In this document: piece after piece, positions 1 to 12,222 of the stretch
Numbering within the stretch: the first letter of the stretch is position 1
How the letters are laid out: every line of letters begins with the position of its first letter
Assembly (NCBI GenBank): GCA_030248195.1
Contig: JASAND010011460.1
Coordinates: 16,772 to 80,771 of the forward strand
Length of the DNA stretch: 64,000 nt
Source: Trissonchulus latispiculum
Lineage: Eukaryota; Nematoda; Enoplea; Enoplida; Ironidae
Direction: 5' to 3'
Notes under the pieces: generated by a model
Databases searched by the model: none
The model's input: only the letters and a program-made list of their open reading frames with translations
Told to the model about the DNA's origin: nothing
Position numbers and translations under genes: made by a program

Positions 1-1739
1 ACGAAAAACTGGCAGACCGGTTGCCAGTAGATTCGTGGGCGCCAGCGATAACATCCTATAGTGGGATTTCAGCGGGCACAACATCATAGGCTCCCTCCAC
101 CACTATAGCCGCCAACAGGGTGATTGGTTTCATTTTCCACATCGACGTTGCTGCTAGCCCATTTCCTAAACTAATGAATAAATTTGATTTAATGTTCACG
201 AAGTTGAGAATATGACATTGCGATTACACAAAACCTATACAAAGAAATAGCATATGTAGTCTTAACTAGTTACTCAACCAATAGAATGGTCCAAGATTCC
301 TTTATTCTGGAACAATAATTTCGTTTGGCTTTAACTCTAAAATTAGCATCGGAGAATAAGGAAGAAACGAAGATCATATGTCATACTACAGTTTACTTAC
401 CGAATTAAGAAAACCATCCCGAGTATGGGCAATAGCAATAATACCAAGCCGGTAACAGTCAAACTACTGAAAGAAATAGTTGCAGATGCAAACGGATAAA
501 TGCAAACAGACAAAGGTCGTTGTTAATCAAATGCTCAAAGCTGATGATATAAAACATTCAACAGCTCAACACTTTTGCCCAGAACGATAGTTGTCAGAGC
601 TGTTTTGTCACTTTGCTTTGTGAAGGACATGGGGTGCCCGTGCTCACCCTAAATGCATAGCCGCAAAGTTACTAGTGTCCTCTTTAATGATGGCAGAGCC
701 TGTCGAAGGGGATGTCCTTTCAAAGCGTTACTTTATATACATAAACTTCAGGTTCCGGTGCTGTACCACAGGTGTGGTAAAGACTGCTACGAGCTGCACA
801 GTTTACCTAATTGACTAGTTGTAGCAAGTTTCTGTAAGTTTGACGATTCATCATTGAATCATACAACCCACACTTTAACTGGCAAAAGAAAGTAGAGGTA
901 ATTGCAAGACAAGTAAAATTCATACATAGCTTACGCTATCAGGTTCCGTTGAGAGCCACCAGAAACAATTTCCGTATTGGCGGACAGGGAACTAGAACTA
1001 GCTAAGGTAAATGAAGAATAAAGGTTCACTACCATATCCATCAACCATCCTGAAATTGTAAACAAATTTTTATTAGTTCCAACCATAGTAGAGAAAAATA
1101 GCGAATGGCAGCGGCTTGTTCTGCTCTAAACTAGCTCAGATTACTGATGACTGGAAAACAAGGAGCAGTTGAGGACTGAGAAGTCAACATTGATCACAGA
1201 TATACAAAAACTAGAAATTGGTGCTTTGCTGCGTAGTCATCAAGTTTCTGTGGTAATCAGACCATACAAAGCAATCTGTGAAAACGGTGTTACAGAAAAA
1301 TTCATTAAAGCATTTTTTCAATAAACAAATTACCTCTGTTTATCACCAGAAGAAACAGGATGTGTGATGGTAGAAATCAGTGTGGGGCAGATTTGACCAG
1401 ATCCAATGCCAAGACTGGTGGCCGACAACGACTTACTGAAACGAAAGAAAATACTTGGCTAATTACTTATACACATTCATTATATTTCGGATCGAATACA
1501 TCTCCATAATTGCAAAAACCAGCGAAAGTATATTTTTATATTTAAAAGTTTTATTTACCTCGAACACTAACAGAAGCAAACAATGCAGTCAAGAAAACTA
1601 TACACTCACAACTCATGTAAATTAGTTTAAATCGATTACTTTATCTGCAGCAGTTGGAGAAGTCGGATGGAACGTTGGAGAGTTTGACCAAACCCGCAAG
1701 GGTTATTGTTTTCTGAAGTACCCATAAGATCCGGACCAA
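1..1739. other. Gene-free AT-rich stretch
   Basis: I see no open frame with a recognisable product, no RNA gene and no clear repeat boundary. It could hold introns or exons of a split gene leaving the window on the left, but nothing in the sequence demonstrates this. Confidence 0.4.
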
Positions 1740-2110
1740 AGTCAGGTGGCCGTTACTATCTGGAACACCGAGCCCGATCCCGACAAAACCCGGAGGGGCT
1801 GTAACTTCCTGGAGCAGCAGTCTGATCCCGGTCGACCATCGCTGCCCGAAACAGCGGCCAGATTCGGCCCGAAACCAAGACTGTCGCTACCCGGGACAGC
1901 AGACTGATCCCGACCAAACCCTGATCGACCATCGTTACCCGGAACAGCGGCAGCAAGATTAACACCAAATCCAAGTAAATGCACAGAGCCACCAGCCAGG
2001 CTTTGATCAAACCCGGATGGGGTGTAGCTATCCGGGTAACCGGCCAGATCCGAACCAGATCCGGGAATACCGTCACTACTCGGAACAGCAGACAGATCTC
2101 TGAAATACAA
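1740..2110. repeat. Degenerate minisatellite, about 45-bp units
   Basis: Imperfect units recur that contain variants of CCCGGAACAGCAGACTGATC followed by a CGACCAAACC-type segment. On the minus strand this reads as a Gly/Ser/Asp/Pro-rich repetitive frame (2197 down to 1742, 151 codons) with units like PGSDG and SGFG. Two overlapping frames are open across it, which is what a GC-richer tandem repeat gives by itself. I therefore treat the frame as a by-product of the repeat, though a repetitive secreted or structural protein exon cannot be excluded. Confidence 0.5.
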
Positions 2111-2347
2111 TTGATTGACACTTAAGAATAAGTAATTGTGTGCTTTACACGCACCGTATTTTACGCTTAAGTAATAATGACCATTCCAAATTAACACAAA
2201 ACATTGTCAACTTTAAAGCTATGAATCAATAATTGTAGACAATTTCGGGCAAACAATAAACTCCCTTCAAAAACACTTCGCCAAATTTATCCAGCAAGTA
2301 AATTGTTATAACATAAAACAGATGTTTTAATTAGTGCAAAAACGAAA

Positions 2348-2474
2348 TCATAGCCTGAACGAAGCGGCAGCAGAAGCTTCAGGACCAGCGGTTGAAGCCA
2401 CAGCACCAACAGTTGAAGCTGCAGGTGGCACAGATTTGGGCTGTCCAACTTCGAACGAGAAATGCGAACGGTCA
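2348..2474 (-). other. Possible terminal exon of an unidentified gene
   Basis: Reading on the minus strand, a pyrimidine/AT-rich tract ending in TAATTTCAG (a good nematode-like 3' splice site) is followed by about 40 open codons. They are rich in Ala, Ser, Pro and Val, with short runs such as PPAASTVGAVAS and AGPEASAAAS, and end at a TGA. The low-complexity composition and single splice-site match make this a weak call. No homologue is recognised. Confidence 0.2.
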
Positions 2475-2754
2475 CTGAAATTACAAATAATCTTTGTTTT
2501 TCTTAGATTTTAAGCAAAATATTTACAATACAGATCTACTGATGACTGAACCGGGCAACAAAAGAAATGTGAATTCTTCATTAACGCATAAGATAACTTT
2601 TACAAACACCGAACAAAACCTCTAAGCAATAGCTTCAGTCATTTTTCGTCACCATCCCTTTGATAGTTCACTTCAATGCCAGTAGCTACAACCAAGAGCA
2701 CATTCACTTCCGAATATAAAACAAACTCAAAAGCATTCGGCAGTCAAATCCGGC

Positions 2755-2940
2755 TTAGCGCCAGCAAGTGAAAGTGCACAGCATCGATAGATACCACAAG
2801 CACGATGTGGACATGGCATCAGGGGGGCTTGTTCCAAACTCCAAATCGCTGCAGGAGAGACAGACGGGGTTGGTAAAAACAATCCCATGAGCATCACTCA
2901 CTGCATTGGCCAAGGTCGTTCTGGGACAGGAAAATGGCAA
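2755..2940 (-). other. Possible two-exon fragment with a 53-nt intron
   Basis: On the minus strand an open stretch runs into GTGAGTGATG, a near-consensus 5' splice site. About 53 nt later comes a pyrimidine-rich CTCTCCTGCAG acceptor. Short introns of about 50 nt are typical of nematodes and several other small-genome invertebrates. The flanking peptide (around LPFSCPRTTLANA) is not recognised. It may belong to the same hypothetical minus-strand gene as the candidate exon at 2348-2474. Confidence 0.2.
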
Positions 2941-3820
2941 ACCATCTAAGAATCAATGGAAGGCGGCAGATGTCTAAAGTAAAACAAATAATACCACTAC
3001 AGAATGAACTATTAATATGAAGTCATATCTCAACTCAAGAAAGCAAACAAATTTCACCATAAAATTTTTATTGTACTATAAAACGAGCCATTACACGAGC
3101 ACAAAGCGGTGACCAAATCAAGCAGCAATATCAACGAAGCAATTCCAATCTTCAAATAACTTTAACAGTTTCAATGAAAGTTAATACCTCGAAAACTCCA
3201 AGCAAACACCCAATCAATACCTCTAAAATTGCAAAACGTACCATATCCGAGCGAAAACAATGATTGAATCAAGCAGCAATACCAGTCAGGAAATGTAAGA
3301 TAAAGTGATTTTAACATCCCCTCAAACATAATAAGAATTCTTAATTTGCATAATGAAACTATGCACAAGACGCAGAACAAACTATCTAATTAACAAACTA
3401 CTATTTAATTTGCATAATCGTATTACAGCCAAAGAAGAAGACCGATTACATGCAGAAATAGACAGGAAGTAGATAAAGCGAGATGCCACGCTTTAGTAGA
3501 ATTAAAAATCAAACAGCTTCCTTTCCTGCTTGCAAAATTCAAACGGTCCTTTGCCTTAACCACGCTACCACCACCACCTTAACCATGCTAAATATTTCCC
3601 TGGTCCTGTAATACAATGAGATGTTGGATGAAGAAGATACCAGTCCTGTTGTAAAATAAATGCCCTTTCAAGCGACATATTTTGATTTCAGAATTAGCAC
3701 TTCACAGTACAAATTTAAATCTAAATCTACAATCTACAATCTACAAATCTAAAATTGATACGAGTTTGATCATGTAATCTAAGCTAAAATTAATTATGTG
3801 ACACAGCTCAACTCAGCAAG
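2941..3820. other. Gene-free AT-rich stretch
   Basis: Only short unsupported frames are present. A run of TCTAAATCTACAATCTACA-like micro-repeats lies near 3715-3755. Nothing else is identifiable. Confidence 0.4.
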
Positions 3821-3825
3821 ATCCC

Positions 3826-4290
3826 TCTGCAGAGGAGAGTTGTGAATATAACTCTTATTATATAACCTATAACTCTATAATATAGCTCAGTATATATAAC
3901 TCATCACTGTGTGCTTTCTCTCTCCACAGGGGAGCTATTTATATAACATGGCCCTGTCTCCCTCGTTGAGGAGCTATCTTTACCACAGCTCCCGTTATTC
4001 TGGGAGCAATCTATGTCACATATGTCACATGTGTATGTCTGCTCCCTCTATTGAGGGAGCTATACTCATCACTGTGTGCTTTCTCTCTCTACAGGGGAGC
4101 TATCTATATAACATGTCCTTATCTCCCTCTGTTGAGGGAGCTTGCTTTAACACAGCTCCCCTGTCCCTTAATTGGGTGAGTTATCTTCTATACAGCTCCC
4201 TCTATTGACGGAGCTATCTTCAGCACAGCTCCCTCACAAAAGGGAGCTATATTCAACATTGCCAGTGAGAGGGGAGCTATGATTTACACA
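3826..4290. repeat. Tandem hairpin repeat (AGCTCCCT...AGGGAGCT)
   Basis: At least eight copies of a short inverted unit, of the form AGCTCCCTC-TATTGA-GGGAGCTAT, occur at irregular 30-80 nt spacing. The longer phrase TCATCACTGTGTGCTTTCTC plus CACAGGGGAGCTATCTATATAACATG is itself repeated at 3902 and 4069. Each unit can fold into a small hairpin. The open frame on the plus strand here (3909-4208) simply translates the repeat and is not called as a gene. Confidence 0.75.
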
Positions 4291-6745
4291 GTTCCCATCC
4301 GGTCTCATCCACCCTATATTACTTCTGCTCACATTAAGAGGCGTGACTCGTTCCAGAATGTTATAGAACACCAAAATAAAGTTTGGAAATTTCACCCATT
4401 TCCATGAAGAATCGGAGCCTGTAGGGTCAAACTTACACAAATTGATACCTGCACCTTCAGACAATACTGATTCATCTAGATTCGATTATTTAGTTATTAC
4501 CCACCCCTGTTTTTTAAGTTTGTTTCACTAGAGATTTGGCCGAAAAATCATTGTAGCAAATTGAGATTCTTTACTTTTGAACATTGAAATTTCAATTCGC
4601 ATTCAAGTCAGTTTTTGCATGATGAAAATATGCACTTCTGCGGAGGCACGTTCTTCATTGTATGGGCTAAAACTTTTCCTATCGGGGAAAACTCAATATG
4701 AAGTACTAAAACTTCTTGTCTACGTGCAATGGTGAATTTTCAGAATCGTTGAGAGCTGCTAAGCTTAATCCAAAAAACTTCCTTCGACCCATATGTTCCC
4801 TTTGCCACTCTCAATCGTGAAAGAGATTTTGCCAGATTCTGCTGTTTTGATAAATCAATATATATTTAAAATCGAGGATCAATATTTAAGGGGGGACTAC
4901 GACCGGGTTGGCACGACATCGTCGGAGAAAGCTACTTTTCTCCCCAACGTTAGCCAACATATCAAAGTAAAAAAGTTTAGGGTGAGCAACAATATATCTT
5001 ATATACACCGTTTTTGGCAGGACGCCAAAGTACAAATTGTGCGAAAAATGGGATTTTTCAAAAAGGGGTTTTCAGCTCTGCTGGATTAACGGTTTCACCA
5101 ATTCTGAAACTTTCAGCAATTAAGGTTAACTGTTACCAGTGCTAAATATTAAAAATATTCCGGCTTTCGAGCGTTGCTTCCTTCTTTAGTGACAACAGCT
5201 CAAAGTTTGAAATTTGGCAAAAAGTTGTGAGGTGACCGTGCGTCGTTTTTGATCTAATAAAATTTGCAGCCCCTAGCATGCCCCAACTTTTCACCAAATA
5301 TTAAGCTCTAATAGGGTCAAATTGTCTGTGAGTTTCGAGGGTTTTGCTTTTCTGGTTAGTGTGCTAGCAAACTTTTTGTTAAGAACTAACCCGTATTTTT
5401 AGGCCTGAAAAGCTAGCTAAGCGCAGTAAAAATGGGGTCAAACAATTTTTGCATCCGATTTTACTGAGAAGGGGTTTATAGGGGTCATTTGACCGGCTGA
5501 ATCCGAATACTAAATCTGTTTTTCGTTATGACGCTTCCTTCGTTCAGTATGCGCTTACAACTGTCTTAGAGCTTGTTGGAGCGATCGCCATCCATATACT
5601 ACGAGAAATCAATCTAGCATTTCTAAACATTGAAGCGAGGTTTAGTGACCTAGCTTTCTGCACATCTTGGTACACTCACTGGCCTGTAATGCGCAAAGTT
5701 TCAGCCGATTCTATCACAGTACTTCGGAGTAATTGACTTACATATTTGAAATGGAACCAAATAATAGCGGCAATATCTAATCTAATTTATAATGTAATTT
5801 AGCACTGCGAATGCAGGGATTAACGAAATTTAGAAAAGCTAAGACAGATAGTTGGAGTATTAATTGCAGAAAAGTTGGGTTGATTTGGTAAACCACAGCT
5901 CATTAGAAGTTAGTTAACCTCCACCCATATAGACCTACAACACCCAATTTTTTGCACTTGATTGTATCGCACAGAAAAGACAACAATTGTCTAGAGATTA
6001 TTTTACGCGATATCAAAGCATTATATGTCAGAGTTATTTCAGGGTACCGTACCTTGCGCATAGGGATCAGTTTGTGTTCGTGTCATGTCGAGCTTTGGAC
6101 CGATAACGCCAACTTCTGATGGCTCCACAGGACGCTACGCTGCCTGGAATCCTTTCAAACTTTAAACTATTTTACACTAAACCTAGTGCTACTATGTGGC
6201 AAAAGACTGGCTATTTTTTCCAACATCGAACTTTTAGTGAAATTCGTAGCCCCCCCTTTTTAATTAATTTTTAATTAATACATATATCAGAAAAATGAGC
6301 TGTTATGCTAGTTTCAGTGTTTTTAGTTTTACTCTTAATATATTCATTGCAAGCTTTAAAAGGTATATAGATCTTTTTCCTACTTCAGAAATTGGGGAAA
6401 GTTATTGCGTTTCAAAGAATACTATGGGAAAGAAAACCAGCAATTTAAAATATGTAAATAATACTAGTTTTGCTATTAATAATAATAAGTTTGTAACAGT
6501 CCACGCTACTCCTGTCGCAAGAGTCATTTTTGCCAACTTTTCGCCGGTTTGAGCTGCCCACATCCTCCCTTTTAAGTCACGAGCAAACTTTAAATGGTTA
6601 CTAATTCCAGCAGCTAAGTAGCTAGTATCATGTCAGTTGAGAAGTTCTGTTACATAGTCCTTAGCTTACAACAGAGTACAAAAACACTAAATTGTATTCG
6701 CTGTCGATGTATTAAGCTTCTTTATGTTGAGTCAGTTTCAAAGTT
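4291..6745. other. Gene-free stretch, diffuse repeat DNA
   Basis: The stretch holds a 98-codon plus-strand frame (4793-5089) and several shorter ones, none recognisable. A TTAAGGGGGGACTAC motif at about 4886 resembles the outer ends of the TTAA-flanked palindrome at 51347-52567, so part of the interval may be a decayed TTAA-type DNA element. No opposite terminus was found. The last few hundred bases form the 3' flank of the minus-strand receptor gene that ends at 6746. Confidence 0.35.
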
Positions 6746-7735
6746 TTACATTTCGTGCACTGCTACGGAACCGATCTTTACTGATGTTGGAATTCCATTT
6801 TGCCGTTCATTTCGGTTTCCGCAGCATTTCAGTAATTCTAGGGATTCGCTTCGGAAGGTTGGGTTGAATACGACGTAGAAGAAAAGATTAATACCGTAGT
6901 TGAGACCATGAATAACTATTACCCAATATGCCCAAAGTGAGTACTTGTCAGAAATATTCAACTTTCCTGAAGTACCAGCAATCTGATAATATACTGGTCC
7001 GGGTATGATGCAAATTACAAAAGCTACAAAACACCAAAACATCATCTTTGAACCTCGAGCTCTTTTTTGAACCTCAGCCTTAGTAGCCAGGGATCGGGTT
7101 GTTTTGATCCTCACAAATATTGCAATATAGCAAAGCAACATGATCAAAGAGGGTATGTAAATAAATATTGTATCCATAGCGAACTTCCAATGAGGCAACC
7201 TTCCGTCAATTATGCATATTCCAAACGTTGGTAGAACCGTAAACGATCCGAACAGTCGTGATCCTGGTAAGAATAATATCAGAATAGCTGTAAACAGCCA
7301 AACTAATACCACCCACAAGCCAATGGCCCGTTTCATGCTGAAAGCAGTTTTATACAGCACAGGCATAAATACAGCAGTAAATCTGTTTAGTGCAATTAAA
7401 GCTTGACCTAGCGGAGAAGCGAACAAACAGAACCAACCCCAAGCTCCAGCCCATCTACAAACGGCATCCATGACTGCAATATCTACAGCTTCAGTAGTTT
7501 TAGCGGGCCCAAAATATATGGCTTCAATACCCTCCGCTAGCCCCCAGGTCATGCAAGCTAGCAGATCGCTAATAGACAGCAATAGGACTAAAATGTATGT
7601 AACTTGACTGCGAAGTCTATTTGATGATGAAATAATTGCAACAATTAAAATATTGCAAGTTCCCAGACATGTAAAAACAGCGACCATGGTAACGCCGCCC
7701 AGAAAGGCTTTCTCCACGTTTGTAAAATTCCCCAT
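6746..7735 (-). CDS. Intronless 7TM G-protein-coupled receptor, Srx/Srsx-like (copy A)
   Basis: A 329-residue, single-exon seven-helix receptor that would sit in the plasma membrane; its ligand is unknown. Helices lie at roughly 14-36, 45-67, 96-118, 137-156, 186-208, 230-250 and 268-290. Visible family features are an N-terminal sequon (NFT at 3), Asp57 in TM2 (ISDLLA), Cys93 before TM3 paired with Cys174 in ECL2, and NRF (117-119) where rhodopsin-type receptors have DRY. A basic ICL3 runs into TM6 (KRARGSKMMFWCF), with Pro245 in TM6, NPTFR (291-295) after TM7, and a Cys pair (304-305) suited to palmitoylation. The ATG chosen is the only Met before TM1 that gives the family N terminus (MGNFTNVEK). 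Closest relative in the window is the gene at 38723-39712, including the C-terminal tail. NRF and NPxFR are features of nematode chemoreceptors; the subfamily assignment is inference. Confidence 0.93.
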   Translation of the reverse strand: MGNFTNVEKAFLGGVTMVAVFTCLGTCNILIVAIISSSNRLRSQVTYILVLLLSISDLLACMTWGLAEGIEAIYFGPAKTTEAVDIAVMDAVCRWAGAWGWFCLFASPLGQALIALNRFTAVFMPVLYKTAFSMKRAIGLWVVLVWLFTAILILFLPGSRLFGSFTVLPTFGICIIDGRLPHWKFAMDTIFIYIPSLIMLLCYIAIFVRIKTTRSLATKAEVQKRARGSKMMFWCFVAFVICIIPGPVYYQIAGTSGKLNISDKYSLWAYWVIVIHGLNYGINLFFYVVFNPTFRSESLELLKCCGNRNERQNGIPTSVKIGSVAVHEM

Positions 7736-9298
7736 AGTTACTTTGTTTAATCTGCCTGTAAATTGACGCCTGAGAACGAGGGGAGTCGTCAGCTATAACA
7801 ACAATAACAATCAAGTAATTGGCTTTTTTGCACATTTTGTGGACAAATTTCTAATGAAAACCAAAGACCCTGTATGAGAGAAGAGTAGGGTTCCGATCCA
7901 GCAAGGACTGCAAGCGGTCGGACTAAAGTTAAGTTTTTGGAAGTTTTGAAATTGATTGATTAATTTTAGACATTTAAGAACTTTTAAAACAGTTAAAACT
8001 GGAGAAGCAATCACTTTTATATTTTTATTTAAAATTAAACTTTATTAATTAAACTAAAGTTAGGTTACTTTCATGTTTTTTCCCAAAATTGTCCTTTGCG
8101 CTCTTTCTCTTTTTTAATTTCAGATAGAGCTTTTGACACTTGCACGATGGGAAGTCTACTTAAGGTAGACTCCTGTGCAGATCCATCTGAAAGGGAGATG
8201 ATTCGATGCGACATGGAGTCAAGAAAGAGACGTGCGACATACACTAAAGCAAAGCGGAGACTGTAAGCACAGACAACCTAAAAACCTGATTTGCCACAAA
8301 CCAGTTTATAAAGGGCAGGTGTATATAGGTAAAGGTACATGGAGGGTGAAAAAGGTCCCTCTGTGTCCTATGCCTATATCACAAACAAATAAAGAAATTT
8401 TATGTATGCGGACTTTCTCTCATTTCCTATCTGATGCTTGGCCACCCCTTCGACCCTTTTCTGCAGCCTGCATTTTATCCACTGCCTTCCAAGCAGGCTT
8501 GCAGAGGTTTCAGCCATCTTAGGCACTATTGGCATGCGGGGGGCAGTACATGCCGGTCGAGACATGTGTTGCCCTGGGTGTTTCCGAAATAACCGTACAC
8601 CAGCTTGGCTACGAGGGTCTTGTTTTCTGTCCTTGACCTTCGTCTCTCCGTCTCTTGTCCGCATACGGTCAACGGAGAGGCAGCATTGAGGGGCCTCCGA
8701 CGAGTGTCTAAAAAATGCTAAGCCATTATTAAAAAAGATCCTGTATACTTCATAATTAAAATATTTGAAAATATGCTGACCATTATTTTCTTGTGCTCTA
8801 TGCTAGATCACAATTTTGAGTATTTAGGGACAGCCTCCTGACACTAATGTTGAATCCCGACCATGGAGTGATTTTTTTCATTAATGCGTCCCTACCTATC
8901 CAAATCATTGAATCTAAGTCTCTCATTTACCATCAGGTCACTGAATATTTTGAGCTTTCTTAAATTCTTCTTAAATTCTTAAAATTCTTAAAGGTTTATT
9001 ATTACAGCGACGTCACTTACGCCAGAAGAGTTTTGACTCTTCGGTTTTTTAAATTGACGAATTCAATGATTAAATTTCACAATCGGGCATGGTTGTGCCT
9101 TTCTTCTCAGATTATACGTGCATTGCAATGTTTAAATTTCTTTGTGCTCTTCAAACACAGCATTCTTGGTTCTGTTACCACATTAAACCGAATGGATACG
9201 ACTTCATTTGTTAACCCGTTGTGCTCAAATACGCCAAAACTTGTTATATCTCTGATTTACTTTTGGTTCAAGTAGTGAATGAAAATGGTAACCAACTT
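7736..9298. other. Upstream flank of receptor copy A, no supported gene
   Basis: The receptor's presumed 5' region begins here on the minus strand. A TTTACAG motif about 25 nt before the start codon could be a (trans-)splice acceptor. Between 8230 and 8690 several overlapping frames of 83-96 codons occur on both strands in GC-richer DNA, but none resembles a known family. Confidence 0.35.
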
Positions 9299-9300
9299 GT

Positions 9301-9996
9301 GTGGACTGCACCAACTACTCTCGAGGTTAGCCTCAGTCGGAGCTAACTCCGAATTAAGTATTCTCGACCTAGTCCCCAGCTATTCTTGATGTGCACTAGC
9401 TCAAGAATTACAAACCTCGTGGTTAGCTCGAGTATAATATTATTCTCGAACTTTTTAAAATTAACCAATCAAGTTTTACGCATTCATTCATAAATTGATC
9501 TTAAGCTATTCTCGAGATTAAACTTATAAAAGACGAAACTCGAGAATAACTCAATGTTAGCCCAATAAGTTTTATAACTTTTATAAGTCAGGATTACTCT
9601 GGACCGGCTGACCATGACCGAATTCTGCTCCCAATCTTAACCCAACTATATACACAACCCTATCTATTCTGTAACTACTTGTGCCTGCCTGGGGACATTA
9701 TATACATTGGAGCCGGACGAACTCACCGCCACATATTCTTATTGATCAGCCATGGCTGTTTTCATCTTAAAGTATCTTAAAGTAAGTATAAAAGCCGAAA
9801 TAAACTGCAAAGAAATGTCCTTATTCTCGAGCTAAATCAAGATGGAGAATAGCCCAAGAATAAATTTTTGCAAGTTTATACTCGAGGTTAGCTTATTCCC
9901 GAGTAGTGCAGGGGACTAACTCGAGTATAACAGTTTATACTCCAGGTATACTCAATCTATTCTCAAACTTGAGCTATTCTTGAGTGGTGCAGTTCA
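9301..9996. mobile_element. MITE-like element with CTCGAG-rich interior
   Basis: The ends are inverted relative to each other around GTGGACTGCACCA on the left and TGGTGCAGTTCAC on the right. The interior contains many copies of ACTCGAG, TTCTCGAG and AACTCGAG motifs followed by TTAGC or TAAC in both orientations. No coding capacity is seen. The superfamily is unknown, and no clean target-site duplication was identified. Confidence 0.55.
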
Positions 9997-11380
9997 CGGT
10001 TACTGTCCACGGTCCACGGTTTCGTAAAACCTGATATGTAGAGCTACAGAGCTATAAATTGAATCATTTTCCATCTGACATCAGCAAACAAAAAATTGTT
10101 CCACATTTTGTTTAAACACACTAACACGAGACGAAGCCTAAAAATAGTTCGTCTAGAATATCTAATCTCAATGTTAGAACGTAGCAATTTGGAGTACAAA
10201 TTTTGTATAAGTTTGCTCTCTGTGGCTTCGCTACGAGCGAACGGGTGCCTTGACTTTGAAAATCTCAAAAGTGTTTTTATCAAAATCTCACTCTTCTCTG
10301 CTTTGTCCGTAACTGATTGACTTTGTTGTATTACCCAAAGTCTTAATAAACAAACACAGACGCCTGTAGATTAAGGAAGCAGCATCAAGCGTCCATAATT
10401 AATTCCTTATATTGTAGAAGATCTTCTTATCTTAAGGAATTAATTGTGGACTCTTGGTAGTACTTTAACCAGACGTTTTGTGGAGTATCAAAGAAATAAT
10501 GAAACTAATAATTTATGTTGTTGAGTTATGAGCATATTCTATTACAAGAAAATCTGCTTCTATTCTAATTTCCAACCCCATTTGAAATGCAGTTGACTAA
10601 CGACTACAAATAACTTCGAGCTTAAAGCCTTCGAAGGGTCATAAGGACAAAATACTTAAAGAAGAGGACTAATTACTGTAAGAACGTTTCCTAGGAGAAT
10701 AATTCTTTACTGTGAAGTAAAGTTTAGAAAATCAGGCTCTTTTTCAATGAAGCAGAATCGTGTACACATTGAGCAGAGAAATTTATTCCAACAACTGGAT
10801 TTTGAGTCTAGTTCAAGAGAAACAATCGTCCATTGATAAATCAAATGCATCCAACAGTTCAGAAGTTTCAAACAACGTTTATAAGACGCGCACCAATCAG
10901 CTGCCTTGACTCAGTTTAAGACCCTCAAGCCTCAGGGCACCAAATTTGACTTAACTTTTGTTGTTCACTATCAGTGCTCTGCGCAGTATCCAATTACGAG
11001 TATAATTTGTAGCCATCTCTATCTAGACAAGTTACTGATAGTGCATAGTTTGGTACCACAGGTGATTGTGAAACTTATGCAGCCAGTGTCAGGTACAAAA
11101 CATTACAGCGGATGAATGGAAGTTTAGTAAGGTTTTTGGCATTTCTGCAATCAATATAGTCTAAAATGTCCTTCAACACTACCTTTCAATTTTAAAATCA
11201 CATGGGAGCAACAGCAAGGTATAGAATTTTTCATGTAATTATTAATATTTGCTGATAAAATTTATTTACTGCTTCCTAACCACTTTTCCCTTGAAGTGAA
11301 GAAATTTATTTTTTCCTTTGCTGAGTATTTATTGCCGGCAGCTTCCACAAACCAGGGACAACAATGTCCTCAGGTAGCAT
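9997..11380. other. Gene-free stretch with a small palindrome and a duplicated block
   Basis: Contains an imperfect palindrome at about 10391-10455 (TAATTAATTCCTTATATTG with its inverse TCTTATCTTAAGGAATTAAT). It also contains a 105-bp block, annotated separately, that recurs at 46415. Short open frames are unsupported. Confidence 0.4.
10637..10741. repeat. 105-bp conserved noncoding block, copy 1
   Basis: This block matches 46415-46519 in the same orientation with about 11 differences by eye, roughly 90% identity. It begins GGTCATAAGGACAAAAT and includes AAGAACGTTTCCTAGGAGAA. It lies upstream of receptor copy A (minus strand), just as its partner lies upstream of the sister receptor at 38723-39712. 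Nothing suggests a protein. It may be regulatory DNA or an ncRNA kept after a segmental duplication, or a dispersed repeat. Confidence 0.75.
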
Positions 11381-12140
11381 TTAAGGTAGTGGTATTGTTT
11401 TCCGTAATTTGGGTGACAACTAACGAAAGTAATCAAGATTGTCCAAAACTTTCAGAACACACTCCTTCGGTGTTCCTGATCACACTAGAAACAATCATGG
11501 ACTCCTTAGGTGAAAATTTGTAAATTTTTTGATTTTGCCGCGTAAGCTTCATACAATTAGGCAAAACCTGAAATTAGGCAAAATCATATTCAATCGAAAG
11601 AGCTCGTCAAACTGCATAAATTTGCTCTTGGACCAATTTTGTTTCTTTGAACTTCTGAGAGATAGATGAGATTTAAAATTTTGTGGTCAAAATCCAGTTA
11701 ATTTCCAAAATTTTTGTCAAATTGATGAAAGATGTAATTAAAATATTCGACAACGGTATACCCAAATTAAAAACCGTCTGCAAGCACATATTTTTGAGCT
11801 TTTGAGCTTTTTTACTTTAGTCTATGTAGCTAAACGTGTGGCTAAAAACCGATTTTTCAAAACCTGCAATCAGTTAGTTTTAACCGCGGATTTGTCCGAA
11901 CTGCCTCAATCAATCGGCAAACTATTTCACAGAAAGATTTTTCGTACTCTTGCCGAGGGTCAGTTTTCTTGGTTTTTGATTAAACTTTCACAAAGTTGTA
12001 TTATTCACGTTTGAAGTGTGGAAAAATCACGAAATTAAGAAATATTTCAACTTTTTGCAAAATGTCTCGGCATGTAGGTAACTTCTTGTGAAACCAAGAA
12101 AAACCCTCGGCAATACTCCACGCGTCAGCATGGCCTAGAG
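11381..12140. mobile_element. Possible decayed TTAA-type element (left end only)
   Basis: TTAAGGTAGTGGTATTGTTT at 11381 resembles the terminus TTAAGGTGGTGGTATCGTTT of the complete element starting at 44127. A phrase CTTGCCGAGGGTCA occurs in both interiors (11950 and 44373). A matching right end is not visible, so the boundary on that side is a guess. Confidence 0.35.
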
Positions 12141-12222
12141 CAAACTTTGGTCAAATTGTGCGCTTGTAAATGTGCAGCTTGGAATGTTTCAAAGTTGAAA
12201 CTTCATTTATCGACGATTTCAT

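Noticed and set aside
3826..4290. CRISPR array
   Set aside because: Repeats are self-complementary, variable in length and irregularly spaced, no cas genes exist, and the genome is eukaryotic.
4793..5089. 98-codon plus-strand frame
   Set aside because: No recognisable motif, a start in ordinary AT-rich DNA, and it runs through a TTAAGGGGGG transposon-end-like motif.
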